Of a stretch of 64,000 nucleotides of DNA, positions 21,966 to 33,686 are shown piece after piece. The position numbers and the translations under genes were made by a program. Position 1 is the first letter of the stretch. Every line of letters starts with the position of its first letter. This DNA is from Xenoacremonium recifei (lineage: Eukaryota; Ascomycota; Sordariomycetes; Hypocreales; Nectriaceae). The stretch is from contig WOFQ01000001.1 of NCBI GenBank assembly GCA_012184525.1, positions 2,542,001-2,606,000 on the forward strand. Direction: 5' to 3'. A model generated the notes under the pieces. It was not told the origin of the DNA and searched no databases. It worked only from the letters and a program-made list of their open reading frames with translations.

Positions 21966-24900
21966 GCAACGCATATATGCAGAAATTAAGATGTTCCGGC
22001 GTTTGATTGATCTGTTTTTCTTTGTGATATCATGCAACCAAAGCATGCCGGGGTGTTCGGGCGCAATCGATAGAGTAGCCGTCGAGTGAAGGACGGACAT
22101 TTGGCGCAAAGCATCTACGCCCTCTTGTACTTCTATTCGCATGGTGGACCGGCCTACATTGTTGCTGGTCTATCTTTTTTCTACGGACCTTTCTCGATCA
22201 TATTTGAGAGAGGTTCAAGGGAGTTGGTGGGGATGGAGTGTTACTGGCATTCAGGCACATCTCGGCTTGTGATAATGCAGAGCTGCTCGGAGAGCTCCAG
22301 TACATATTGACGGCATGGTATATTGTGTATAACGCCAAAGGGAGTAGGGTTTTGAGAGCTGAATAGAGTAGTGAAAGAAGATGCAAGTGGAAAGGACTTC
22401 GGGTGTGATGATGAATGAGAGTGATGACAATGGGACTACTTGATAGGACCTAATAATAGTAATCATAATAATGGACTCATGACTGAATCCGCACAGGAGA
22501 TCATGAAAGTGCGGGAGATATGACATCCCATGGACAGAGTAGATCGACGATGTGGGAAGAAGATATCAACTCCAAGTGGGAGTGAACCTCGATCTCCCCA
22601 CAGAGCAGACAGGAATCGCATTGCCATCCCATGTTGCATATTACAGAATGTTTAGAGAGGTGTGCATGATCAGGCCATCAGCAATGCCTTCTATGTCTTT
22701 TCACTTATCATTTGTTGGCCCAACTTACTCGACAAGACCTACTCTAGAAAGCATGTCATCACGAATCTAGGGAAAAGGATAGCAGCTAAGGGTCGTTGAT
22801 GAGTCTCTGAACCCCATTAGAGATGTGAGGAATTTGAATATCGCGCTCAGAAGACGTCATCAACTCAAAAGAGGCCGCCAAATGCTTGCAGTGTCTCAAC
22901 CCTGTGAAGAATGCGGACCAGGACCATGACAGGCCCAGACTCACCAAAATGCTAAACATGCGGCCTTGGAGTTGCTGAAAGTAGAAAGATCTGGACAGGC
23001 AAGTCATGCAAGCCATCATAGGCCCAATGTTGAAGAGGCAGGAATCGTCAGCTGGCGGCAGCTAGGGCGAAGACGGAAGCGATGATGTGCAGAGCTGACC
23101 GGGGATGGGTCTCGGGGCGCTCCGTGCTTGGGCAGACGATGAGAGGAGGGGAGGGGAAGAGGAGAAGGAGACAGAGAGAAACCTGAAACGCAGACACAGG
23201 ACGGAGAGCTTCAGTGGATATAGATAGATCACGGCAGCAGCTGAGATGCAAACAGCTGGAAGAACAAGATGCGGTGGCATTCTGCAGGGAACTGAGGAGA
23301 GGTGTGAATACGAGGCGAAGAACAGGAGCAGAGTGGGGGATGGGGCAGATTGATGCAGGTTGAGTTGGAGAGCTTGAACTGGCATCGGTGGGATGTTTTA
23401 AGGATCTAAGAATACATACGTTCTTGTTGACAGTGATTAGCTGCGTCTGATAATGGATGCCCCTATTCTCAGTCTCCCTAAGTACAGTTATAGCATGTCA
23501 TGGAAGATATTGCTGGTCATGAGAAAACCGAGGTCTAAAGATCATTGCTAGGTCGGAAAGAGCCGACACGAGCAAGATGAGATGACTGGAAGCGGGATTG
23601 CTTCTCATGATAGTCTATATTCGAGTGGCTGGCCTTATAACGAGCAGCTGTCAAAATTGGGCGCGCCGGAGATGAATTACCAGAGCCGGCGGTGCCACTG
23701 ACGTCGTCATTGGGCCTTTTGAGGCGAACCACGGAATGACTTCAACTGGTTCGCAAGCCAATAGTACCTATTGGCAGAAATGAATGGTCGGTCAAAGATT
23801 CGGGACTCTCTAGAGAGATGCATCGTGGGTGCTCTGTGTATAGAATTGGAGTAGGTTTCGCGATGCGGCTTTGAGAAATGGGGGTTTGAGCCAACAGCTC
23901 ACCCGTCCTCCACGGATGCAAAGAGGTGGATCGATTGGATGAAATTAAAAATAAAATGCCAGTAAAAGACTGCTCTCGTTGCAGGGCAGACGCCAACAAG
24001 GAGCAGCCTGACAGGGGGCCGACCCCCGATTGGGCAAGGGACCGGCTTAGCGAGCGGCTACAGTGGAAGAGGCAGAAGAGGTGCAGAAGCCCAGCGCATG
24101 GCATGGAGTCGCAAGCGCTTGAAGGAGACTCTGGGCGCCACGGATTATGCAGGCTGTCGGATGGAGAGCTGGCTGCAGGGACGGACGAAGCACCACCTGA
24201 AATCGAGATATTAAAAGAACTGCCGTGTCGATTCTAGGCCCATATCTGATCAGTCGAAAGAAGTCCGGGGGGATCGAAACATGGAAAGAAGTGGGATTCC
24301 TCAGGTGCCTTACCTACGGAGAGGCACGGAGTACTTGATCATGGCTGTGCAAAAATGGCGGGGGGGTGCAGACCTTCACGTTCAGGCCACCCAGAGCCCT
24401 GGGCAGGTAGCGGGCAGCCCAATCACAGGCGCTGGTGCCCGCTGAGCTTGGCCCCAGCTGCCAACCTAGGTACCTAGCCGACCGGGGCCGCTGAATGGGC
24501 CTGGCCTGCCTGGATAGAGCCAGTCCAGTGCCAGCCCAGCAGGCCAAGCCTGTGCGAACTCCGCTCCATGCCTGAGGTGCTGTCCAGATTCGTCCAGCCA
24601 GTGAGCGTGAGGTACATACACTACCTAACGGATGCCGGCCAGCCTACCAACGGATACCTACATCTGCACTCCTCTCCCCAGCAGCGCTGACGACGACCAA
24701 CGACGACCAACGACGACCAACGGCCGACAACCACCACCGCAAACGCCCGCTCGCCGTCCAGAGCCTATTATCCTGCATCTCCCTCTTGCTTCTCCAACGC
24801 GTTCTCGTCCTCGCCCTCCCGCCCGGCCACGCTCGTCCCCCGTCCTTGGCCTGCCAGCTCCTCCTCCTCCATCATCCAGCCATCGCCAGCGTCCCAGCTC

Positions 24901-25168
24901 GCCCGCCCCGTTTCGATTCGCTCACGCGCTTTTGCTCGTCCAAACCCCCCGCAACGTCCTGTCCCCTTGTCTGCCGCCCGGTTGCTCTCTCGCCCCTGGC
25001 CAGGCTTGGGTTCGGGCTTCTCAATAACCGTCATCACGATTCCCATCTCGCCCCGGCGGCACCGCGACCTCTCCACGAGGCCCCTCATCCGACCGCTGGG
25101 CCTCCCCCCGAAAGCCTCAACTTCCCCTCGTCCTCTATAAGCTCGCCATCCTGGCGCTCCCCGGCATC
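21966..25168. other. 3.2 kb intergenic region between lcb2 and ste50
   Basis: I find no gene. Frames such as 23926-24237 (plus) and 23062-23385 (minus) are short, lack domains and have no neighbouring exons. The last 500 nt are strongly C-rich on the plus strand and contain a 10-bp tandem repeat, fitting a long ste50 leader. Confidence 0.45.
24691..24720. repeat. Tandem repeat, 10-bp unit x3
   Basis: CGACGACCAA is repeated exactly three times in the putative leader of ste50, followed by a decayed fourth copy (CGGCCGACAA). Confidence 0.85.
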
Positions 25169-26812
25169 ATGATGAGCTTCGACGGTGGGACGGCCTACGC
25201 CGAGTCCGACGCCGACGACGAGTATGAGCTTGAGCGGAACATGGGCGACCATTCCCCCATTGCCGACTCCGAAGCCTCACCCATCGATTCCGAGATGTCG
25301 ACCTCTGCCGAGCATACGCCAACCACCTACGGGCATCGCAGCAATGCCGATCGACTACCAGAGACCATAATCACGGAGTGGACGGCCGAGGAGTGTGCCG
25401 ATTTCATGGCCACCATTGGCCTTGAGCAGTATGCCGATGTGTTCTTGGGTGAGTCCTCGCCGTGTCTTGACTTGTGCTCTTCGCCGAGACCAGTGTAAAT
25501 TTCGACCATGGGTAGAAGTGAAGCTGACTGGGAACTTCTGCAGAGAACGAGATTGTCGGAGAAGCTCTGGTGGCCCTGCTACATGACGACCTGAAGAGCA
25601 TGGGCATCACTAGTGTTGGCCATCGGTTAACCATCCTTAAAAGCGTTTACGATGTTAAGAAGGCACAGGATGTTCCCTTGGAGAGCGATCACTATCTTCC
25701 GCTATGTATGTTCTGTGTCCCGAATCTCCCCTGTGCCCGCCCGCCTGCGACACAGTGGTCTGGCCTGATTCTAATGTGTGATAGCTGCCGATGCTGAGGC
25801 ACAATACGCAACCGCAACACTGAAGGACATCAAGCACCTCGTCGAACAATTCCGTCTGCGCGACGAACGTATGAATTTGCTGGAACAAGACTTGCGACGC
25901 CTGACCGAGGACTTCAAACGCCTGAGGGAAGATGTGCTGCCCGCCCTTCGCCTGGCCAAGGACGCCCAGCAACCGCTACCGAATCTGAGCAGCAATACCC
26001 AGACCGCCTACGCCTACGAGCCTACCATCCCTCCTCCTGCGCCGACACCGACTGCGAGCCAATCGGGAGGTCCTATGAAGCGCCAGTATTCGACACGCAA
26101 GATTGTCATTGGAACCACGCCCAAGAATGCCTCCCCCACTCAGGCGACTCATGAAAGGTCAATAGCGGAACAAACGCTCGATCCTGCCAACGCCGCCGAG
26201 CGTGCAGTTTTGTCATCGTCCCATCTTGCTGCGATGAACGGGAGCGGTGGACAGGCATCATCACCATCCTACCCATCACCCAATATACCCTCTCCGACAT
26301 CACCCCCCAACCACATGTCCGGCACCACGCTGGCCTCTCGATCCTACCGCGGTGAACCGACATCTTCCAGCCGATCTACCTTTGCCGAAGCTGATCATGG
26401 AACGTACGGCCGCGAAAAGGCTCCATCGCAGCCACCCCGACGCCGGGAGACTCCTGCACCAGACACACCAGGTGGAAGCAATTCTTCAGTGGAGATTTTC
26501 AAATCTTTCCGGGTCAGTATGGAAGATCCATGCTACAAGGTCCTGCCCGCTGCGTTGAAAAAGTACCAAATCAATGCACCCTGGGATCAGTATGCGTTGT
26601 ATATTGTCTACGGTGACCAGGAGCGCTGTCTAGGTCTGGACGAGAAGCCTCTGATATTGTTCAAGCAACTGGATAAGGAAGGCAAGAAGCCCATGTTCAT
26701 GCTACGCAAGACAAATAGCGCGCCAGTGGATGGTGAACCCGGAAGCGCAGGGCTGGGCGGTGCGCCTCGAGGAACGGCAGCTGGTTACGACCCACCAGGC
26801 GGAATCATATAA
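25169..26812 (+). CDS. ste50: MAPK-pathway adaptor Ste50 (SAM and Ras-association domains)
   Basis: Scaffold that links the MAPKKK Ste11 to upstream GTPase signalling in mating, filamentation and osmosensing pathways. Exons 25169-25448, 25544-25705 and 25785-26812 encode 489 aa; introns use GTGAGT/GCAG and GTATGT/ATAG and keep frame. The N-terminus is acidic. The SAM domain (about 68-140) reads ITEWTAEECADFMATIGLEQYADVF, LENEIVGEALVALLHDDL and MGITSVGHRLTILKSV, interrupted by intron 1. A short coiled coil follows (QFRLRDERMNLLEQDLRRL). The middle (about 210-370) is Pro/Ser/Thr-rich and probably phosphorylated. The Ras-association domain (about 385-470) includes IFKSFRVSMEDPCYKVLPAAL, YALYIVYGDQERCLGLDEKPL and MFMLRK. 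Two ATGs are adjacent at 25169 and 25172. Confidence 0.94.
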
Positions 26813-28530
26813 GCTCATGACTTTGATTTTCAGTCCACTGGCGTCTGGGGTCTAGGGCAGTTGGTGTTGTTGGGAAGGGCGTTAATCGAAACAACATTCC
26901 TCTCAACTCTGAAACGAGACGCATGCCAGGTGTCGGGAGGGGGGTTACATGAATATCACTACTGCATAGCGCTTGGCGACAACGAACGATGTTTGCTCTC
27001 GGGATTTCCGGTCGGCCGGGCGTTTTTTTCTTCTCAACACTATTCCTCTACTTTGTTTTCCTCCAGGGCGTGGGTTCTAACGGCATTCGCTACGGTGCAG
27101 CGTTGATGTCTAGGTCCGCATGGCCACTGAGACGGGCCATGTGTCCTAGCATTGGCGTCTTGAAACATGAAACAGCGGTCATGAGAAGTCGGTTTCCCTT
27201 CTCGGCTTGAGCGAGTCTAGATTTGCTGGCGTGGGTCACGCCTCGAGGGAGGAATGTGTACGACACAGCCAGGCGTGTAAAATGGGTTTGGACAAGCTTA
27301 TACTGGATGTAAGCGACGATGTTGCTCTGGGCAAACCTGTCTACTGTCCTGCCGATGTGCTCCTGGTGTTGCGAGCAATCTTCTTTCAAACACGCTGTCT
27401 TGGATACGTTAGGCCCCCCCTGTCGACGATCATTGGAGGGACTTGACATTTCGGACAACACAGCGCAGTATTCTATGCCTTGTGTAATTTTGGGGGCAAT
27501 GGGCGTTGAAAAAAAGATATCATGGAAGGACAATCTATGTTAGGGAGTTTTATGCTGGATGGGAGAGGGGAAATTGTCTGATAATTGATGCGCCATCTGG
27601 GCAGAAATGTTAGGACAGATGTAATATCGTTGGATGTAGATATTGGGTCCAAGGGAGAAACGCAGGAATATACCTACTACATGGAAATTTGACTTGAAAT
27701 GCTCAGCAAGTGATTGAAGAGCGAGTGAGGGGTGAGATCAGGGGGTTTGGGTTGAGGTCGGCGTTTCAGCCGGGAATGAACCTGGGGCATGATGAGGGAT
27801 GAGATAGAGGGAGGTTTAGGGCTGATGGACTCCATTATGTGGGTTTAGACGGGATAGCCTGATTTCATGTTTACTGACCCGGTGTAGGACGTCTGCATGC
27901 TGCAGGAAATTCTGGTTATGATCTTCCCGCGGTGACAGGGGCCGGAATCGTTTAGGGTAGGTGAAAATGAGTATCGTGAGATTCTCGAATTAGGGAAACG
28001 AACATAGATCAGACGGTCCAGTGGATTAATGAATTGATATTTTATCTTGAAATACTAGAATGGCGACTCTAGATAATAAATGACACATGAACGAAACTAG
28101 GTGTAGTGTAACCCTACTCAAAGAGAGCACTATAAGATTTCATAAATAAACTCATGACTGCCCAGGCACTCAAGAACTTAGGGGGTTGCATATTACCGAA
28201 CCGTAACACTTTTCAAAATCTTATGGAAGGAACTACGTCCATCACTCTGGCGTTACCCGATGTTGGGGGATTTTTAATGACTTCCCACGCGAATGAACCT
28301 CAAGTCAGATCCGAGGGGTTGGGTTCCAGTGCAGCCATTGGCCGGAGGCCCAGGCAGCTGCAGCCTGTGTGAGAACGTCGAGGCGGAGCAACAAAACCAG
28401 GGATGACAGGCAGCGATTTCACTTTCCTTCTGTACTATCATATCAAACTCTTTGTCGATGATCGCTATCACAACCTTTCTTCCCCTACCTGTCTATTTTC
28501 TTTGGAACGCTGTTATTCGTGCCATCCGTC
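26813..28530. other. 1.7 kb intergenic region between ste50 and the first HET gene
   Basis: No gene is supported. The first part is presumably the ste50 3' UTR. Composition becomes AT-rich from about 27500 to 28500. Short frames such as 28154-28372 have no domain and weak context. Confidence 0.45.
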
Positions 28531-30761
28531 ATGTCTCACGATTCTTCCTCTTCCCACCCAGCAGCTCTGAGAATCAGTGATCTTAAGCTTCATGAGGATC
28601 CGGAACCACACGAATGGCATATTCTGCCCATGGAAGATGCCCTAGTCGATGCTTTACCAAGACTCCAAGATAGTATCGTCTCAACTGACGGCCACTCTAG
28701 AAAGAGCGGCCGGTCTACTTATCGTCCGAAAGATCCCGCGTCGAAATTGATTCCCTCGCCGATCTGCGAATTCTGCGACAACGTGTTCACCAAACCTTGG
28801 CTGTGGGGAGGCGACGTGGGCTCACAGTCCATCGAGCAATTCGAAACTTCGGCAAAGGAGGAAAGCTGCCATCTTTGTCGACTCCGGTGGAAGCAGCTAT
28901 CACCGGAGCGGCAGGCGAAGATTCGAGAGGGATGGGGAAGCACCAAGGTGGTGTATTTCCCTAAACCTGGGCATGGGCTATCAGTCCGTTTTCACTATTT
29001 GGTAGAGGGGGATGAGAATGCCATGAGCTTCGTTAATATGGTGGGATGTCAAGGTGAGATTTGGTTCTTTGAACGTCCTGAGGCCAATAAAATCCGACAT
29101 AATGAGCAATAGATCTCAAAGTCCTGCCACAGCAAGCCCTACTAACGAGTAACGACAGCCGTTCCAGTTGGGCACTCGCAAATTTCTGGCTCCGTTGCTG
29201 TGAAGAGCATCATGCAGATTGTCAATCTCTGGCTCCTAATGGCAGAAGACTGCCTACACGACTGGTCGACCTTGGGCCGGAACCCCATATTGTGCGCCCT
29301 AGGATTTGCCATGCATTTAGTCTCAGCCTCATCACTAAGTACACAACACTTTCTCACCGCTGGGGAGAGGAGACGGAGAGGAGCAAATTAACCACTGATG
29401 TAGAGCAGCCATGGAGCGATGCTTTACCTCTTTCAAAGCTCCCAACCATATATAAAGAGGCGATGGAAGCTACCAAGCGCCTCGGCATGCAATACATCTG
29501 GATCGATAGTCTATGCATTCTCCAAGACTCGGAGACAGATTGGCAGACAGAAGCCGCGTCCATGGACGATGTATATAGGTTCAGTGCTTGTAACCTTACC
29601 GCCGCTGCGGGCACTACGAAACTCTTCACAACCCGGTCTGTCGCCGACGTCGACCTCTGCGTTGTGCAGCCTTCGAACTTCCTCGGCACGGGTTCCGAGA
29701 CAACTCAATACTACTGCTACGATTCTTTACAGTGGGAAATCAACATAAACAAGAATCCGCTATTTAGTCGCGGTTGGGTGTTCCAAGAACGGCTTCTCGC
29801 GCCACGGTGTCTGCACTTTACCGGGACACAAATGTTCTGGGAATGCCTCAACCTTGCTGCCTGCGAGAGTTTTCCAACCGGAATTCCTTTCACTGGACAT
29901 GTCAAACCAAGCACCAACACCAAATCGCTCGATAGAGGCTTCTTTCCGAGGCGGCCTCACCATGATGACCCGCTAAAGCCGTACCTTCTATGGGAGCGGA
30001 TCGTGGAAGATTATACTGAGACTGCGCTCACGTTTCCTACGAAGGACAAGCTCGCCGCTCTATCTGGGGTCGCTAAGAGCATGGGCCTCCCAAGCGAGGA
30101 GTACTTTGCCGGCATCTGGAGGCAGCATTTGGTGATCCATTTGCTGTGGAAGGTCAACGGGATGGCGGAACGACCGCAAGAGTATCAGGCCCCGTCATGG
30201 TCGTGGGCGTCAGTGAATGGTAAGATATCGATGAGTCGCATAAATCCAATCCTTAGCTACGAAGTCTTGCTTACTTCCCTCCTTTCCGCGTCCGTGACAC
30301 CGTCTGGCCAAGATCCCACAGGACCGGTCCTCGCGGGATATGTGCTCCTACAGGGCCCTATCGCACGAGTCCCACCCCCCCGAAAGGCTTCTCTGAATAG
30401 CAGTGGCTTTGAAACGGAGTCAAATGCTAATCCTGGTGGATATAATGAATTTCGGTGCAACTTTGACGTGTCGTCCGACTCGTTGGACTCTTCTGAGTCA
30501 CTGTTCTTCCTCCTCATCAGTTATCGTTCAAGGATGGCGTGGGGGCTACTCCTTACGCCAAGCGGCCGTGCGGAGGGCGAGTTCTTCCGTCGGGGCCGTT
30601 TCTCTGCGGAACAGTGTTTATTGCAGGAGGATTATGATATTCACCCGTTGAGCTTGTTCGAGGAGTCAGGAGACGATTTTGAGCTGAGAAAGCTAAAACG
30701 CGGTGCTGATCGTACGGAGGATGGTTGTACCTTACCTATGTATGAAGTTAGACTTGTCTAG
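28531..30761 (+). CDS. Heterokaryon incompatibility (HET) domain protein 1
   Basis: Member of the HET family (PF06985), found in proteins that trigger cell death on fusion of incompatible hyphae; most copies have no assigned partner. Exon 1 is 28531-29053 and exon 2 is 29113-30761, joined by a phase-1 intron (GTGAGA donor, AATAG acceptor), giving 723 aa. The N-terminal part has two CxxC pairs (CEFC, CHLC) spaced as often seen before the HET domain. Then come WLRCCEEHHADC, LPTRLVDLG and the HET core from about 250: YTTLSHRWGEE, LPTIYKEAMEATKRLG, YIWIDSLCILQDSETDW, MDDVYRFSACNLTAA and FSRGWVFQERLLAPRCLHF. The C-terminal half is typical linker plus APSWSWASVNG. An upstream GTG frame to 28519 exists, but the ATG at 28531 is used. 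No STAND or Goodbye-like partner domain is fused. Confidence 0.87.
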
Positions 30762-31725
30762 TTGCCTATAGTAGCTCTTGGTGACTCCGTAATCAGCAAT
30801 CTCATCACTACTGGACCGATGCGAGCCATCTTTGAAGGCGCAAGAAACTTGCATTCGTTCTAAGACGATCTTGTGGTATGCGAGCTGTAGTCGAACCAAC
30901 CTCCGAGTTGTCCTGAACGTCCTACCTAGCGACCAACCCACGGAACATCCCAGTGCTGAGAAAAGGAGTGTCATAGCCCGCCAGCGTTTCAGGAACTGAT
31001 GTCTCAAAGTCCTCCGAGCTAGGATATCTAATGAATAACACTCGAGTGTTGACCTTAGGTGATGTCCTTGCTAGGTGGACGTACGGAAACGATGCTTGTA
31101 AATTAGTTGATTCGTGGATGGCGAGTAAAGCCAAACCGTGCTGCGGATCCCAATATATGGCTTTTCATATTGAGATTGACTTAGTTGACGCTTGAAGGGA
31201 ACAGATAGAGGAGATATGGTCAAGGCAGAGGATCTGGAAATGTTTGAAGGCTGTAATGTGTCTGCTTCTGGGAGAGGAGGGCTGTTCTCTGAGCGGAGAG
31301 AGCGGTTTGCACTGCGAGTTTGCAGGTCGACTGCCTGTGGGGAGTTTTTTGTTAAATCGATGATTTCAGCCAACGTCAAGCGGAAAACAAAGCATATACC
31401 AAGGAGAGAAATGAAAACCAGCAAAGGAGAAATGCCACAGTGAAGTTGAAGTTGATTTTGAAGGCGTCTAAGAAAGCAGGTCAATTTTAAACCCACGTGA
31501 CGGCTGCCCAATATGACTTGCTTCTTAGTATACTCATGAGAGACCTACGCCAGTCTATTCAACGCCATGCTGTCCCATGGCATAAGGGACGGGTTTAAGG
31601 CTGGTATCGGACGGGTAAGAAATTGTACACATATATAAAAGGTATCTCAGAGTTCTGCCGCTCCACCACACCCGATACTCACACACTCAACACCCTAGCC
31701 AATTCGGAAGAGGCTACAAATTTAT
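30762..31725. other. Convergent spacer between HET gene 1 and the monooxygenase
   Basis: Both neighbours end here, so no promoter is expected. A minus frame at 31071-31511 has a hydrophobic stretch but starts without good context and shows no domain. A promoter-like arrangement reading rightward occupies the last 250 nt (listed separately). Confidence 0.45.
31493..31642 (+). promoter_or_regulatory. Promoter-like E-box and TATA box facing into the monooxygenase 3' end
   Basis: CACGTGAC lies near 31494 and TATATAAAAGG at 31632-31642 on the plus strand. They are followed by a pyrimidine-rich initiator-like stretch (CTCCACCACACCCG, CACACACTCAACACCC) up to about 31700. No plus-strand gene follows, only the antisense side of the monooxygenase. 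It may drive a non-coding antisense transcript, be the relic of a lost gene, or be chance. Confidence 0.3.
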
Positions 31726-33686
31726 CTACGGAGCAACCTGCTTCTCCTTGTACTCATCCACGAGCGTCTTGTAGTCCTCAGGCCCATAGGGGGACGTAGC
31801 CTCAGCCGCCATGCCGCCCTTGCGGTAGATGTTCAGCCCCAAGTCCTTGACCAAGAGATCGATATATGGCACAGCGTCGAACACAAAGTCAGGATACTTG
31901 GAGCCATAGCCTGCAGGATATCGCCACTTGCAGAATCGGCTGTGCAGGACTGCTTCATGCTTGAACTTCTCCACGCCTTCGGCGGATGACGGCTCAGGCA
32001 GGCCGGCGATCTTGCTGTCGAAGTAGGCGTTGATCCAGAGAGACTGAGCGTGGGCGATGGTCGAGACGGTGAAGTTCATGAGTATTCCGGCAAAAGCAAT
32101 GTCTCTGGTTGCGAGGAATTTCTCTGATGGAGGGGCGATGAAGTGGTATAGAGTATAGGGGGTCAGGGCTGTAGAGGGGTTGATGGCGTCCTTTGTGGTG
32201 ATGCCCTTGTTGCTGAGGAGAGGCTGGAGGTTCTTGTTCTGGACGGGCTGATCTTTGAGTCGTGGGAAGCGATCCAAAATCTCCTTGTCGATCTTCTCAA
32301 CGAGCTCCTCGGACGGGAACGAGGTAGGTGTGGGAGTGTGAGGAATGCCCAAGTCCTCGGCGATGCCCTCAGGGAGGAACTTGACCGGAGGGACATGCTT
32401 CCAGCCGGTGGAGCAGCATAGAGCGTCCGTCTCCAACTCGGTGCCATTAGACAAGAGGACCTTCTTCTCAGACAGTCCAGTGATGTCGGCGATATGGACT
32501 TTGACAGTGCCGTTTTTAACAAGGTCGAAGAAAGGCGTGTCATAGTTCAGGATGGAGAAACTGGAAGCGACAAACATGGCGTTGCTCCATGGCTTGAGCT
32601 TGGCAGTCTCGGGATGGGCATCGTACTGGTTCAGAGTGATGACATCTCCTCCAAGAATGCCCCAGAACTTGTTGACGATGGCTCGCCCGATGGCGCTGCC
32701 GTGATAGAAGTTGCGGGTGCTCACGTAGCCGTCGGCATCGCCCCAGCTGCAGGGGCTGAACCAAGTCAACATGCGTGTGTGGACAAGCTTCTCGAGCCAC
32801 TTCTTAAGGGGTGTCACATAGGGGGGAGCCATCCATACAGGCCCGTGGCCGGTTTCTAGGACATGTCAGTGAAATTGTGCATAGTGCTTGGATGCTGTTA
32901 GCCCACCTCGGATGACCCAGTTCACCTCGATACCCTTGGTAGCGTATTGATACACGAGATCCCATGCTGTCTTCGTGCCACCAAAGACGGTCACAGACTT
33001 GGCCGTCTGCAGTGTATCGGCATATTTGGTAAAGTCTTTCCCATGGAAGATGGGAGCCCCGAACTTCTCCTGTCCATCAAAGTCGGGCAAGAAAGCCTCC
33101 GAGGTAAGACCAGTGGCAACAACCAACCTCTTGGCCTTGATTATGATCTCCTTCTTGGACTTCAAATCCTGGATCGTAAGAATCCAGCCACCGTCGGCCT
33201 GATGCTCAGCCGAGTTGACCTTATGCTCAAACCGAATCTTGTCAAAGATGTCGAATTTCTGCGCATAGCTGGTGAGGTACTGATGAATCACCGGTCCGGG
33301 AATGTGCTGGCCGGGCTGGACGCCAAACGTCTCCGAGTCCATTGGAAAGTCAGGGTACTCATAGGTGCCGAGCATGTTGTTGCTCTTGAGGCCGGGATAG
33401 AGACGCTCCTCAGCCCACACACCTCCCACGGTGGCGAGGGAGTCAATGACCGCCAGCGATTCATCGGGATGAAGCTGGTGACGGGTCTTTGCGGCAGCGA
33501 GACCAGCCCAACCTCGAGGTTGATGTTAGCTCAGGAGCCTGGTAGTTGTGACCAATTGAGTGAAAAGCATCGCATCGCGGAGATGGATCTCGTGAGGATC
33601 TTGGGGAAGGCATGGGTTGAGGTCAGAGATTGAAACGGAATGAGATCCTTACCAGCGCCGATCACGACAAAGTCCAGTGACTCCAT
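31726..33686 (-). CDS. Flavin-containing monooxygenase-like protein
   Basis: FAD/NAD(P)H-dependent oxygenase of the FMO superfamily; the substrate cannot be read from sequence. Exons 33686-33653, 33512-32907 and 32855-31726 encode 589 aa, with phase-1 introns (GTAAGG/CTCGAG and GTGGGC/CCTAG). The FAD-binding Rossmann motif is at the extreme N-terminus (VVIGAGWAGLAAAKT, residues 7-21) and is split by intron 1. GGVWAEERLYPGLKSNN matches the FMO motif after the Rossmann fold. GKDFTKY is FMO-signature-like. The NADPH-binding motif reads VTVFGGTKTAWDL instead of the usual GxGxxG/A, and CSTGW corresponds to the ATG motif region. A C-terminal hydrophobic part includes AFAGILMNFTVSTIAHAQSLW. An in-frame ATG further upstream gives a 41-residue extension, but the start beside the Rossmann motif is typical. 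It is not accompanied by other biosynthetic genes. Confidence 0.88.

Noticed and set aside
29054..29158. Intron of HET gene 1 ending at the CAG at 29158
   Set aside because: That acceptor shifts the frame; AATAG at 29112 keeps frame and retains typical pre-HET sequence.
31071..31511. Minus-strand frame with signal-like hydrophobic stretch between HET gene 1 and the monooxygenase
   Set aside because: No start codon close to the hydrophobic part, no domain, and the frame ends without plausible continuation.
32947..33633. 228-residue plus-strand frame opposite the flavin monooxygenase
   Set aside because: It lies exactly antisense to coding exon 2, shows no domain, and is the expected mirror of a GC-biased codon pattern.
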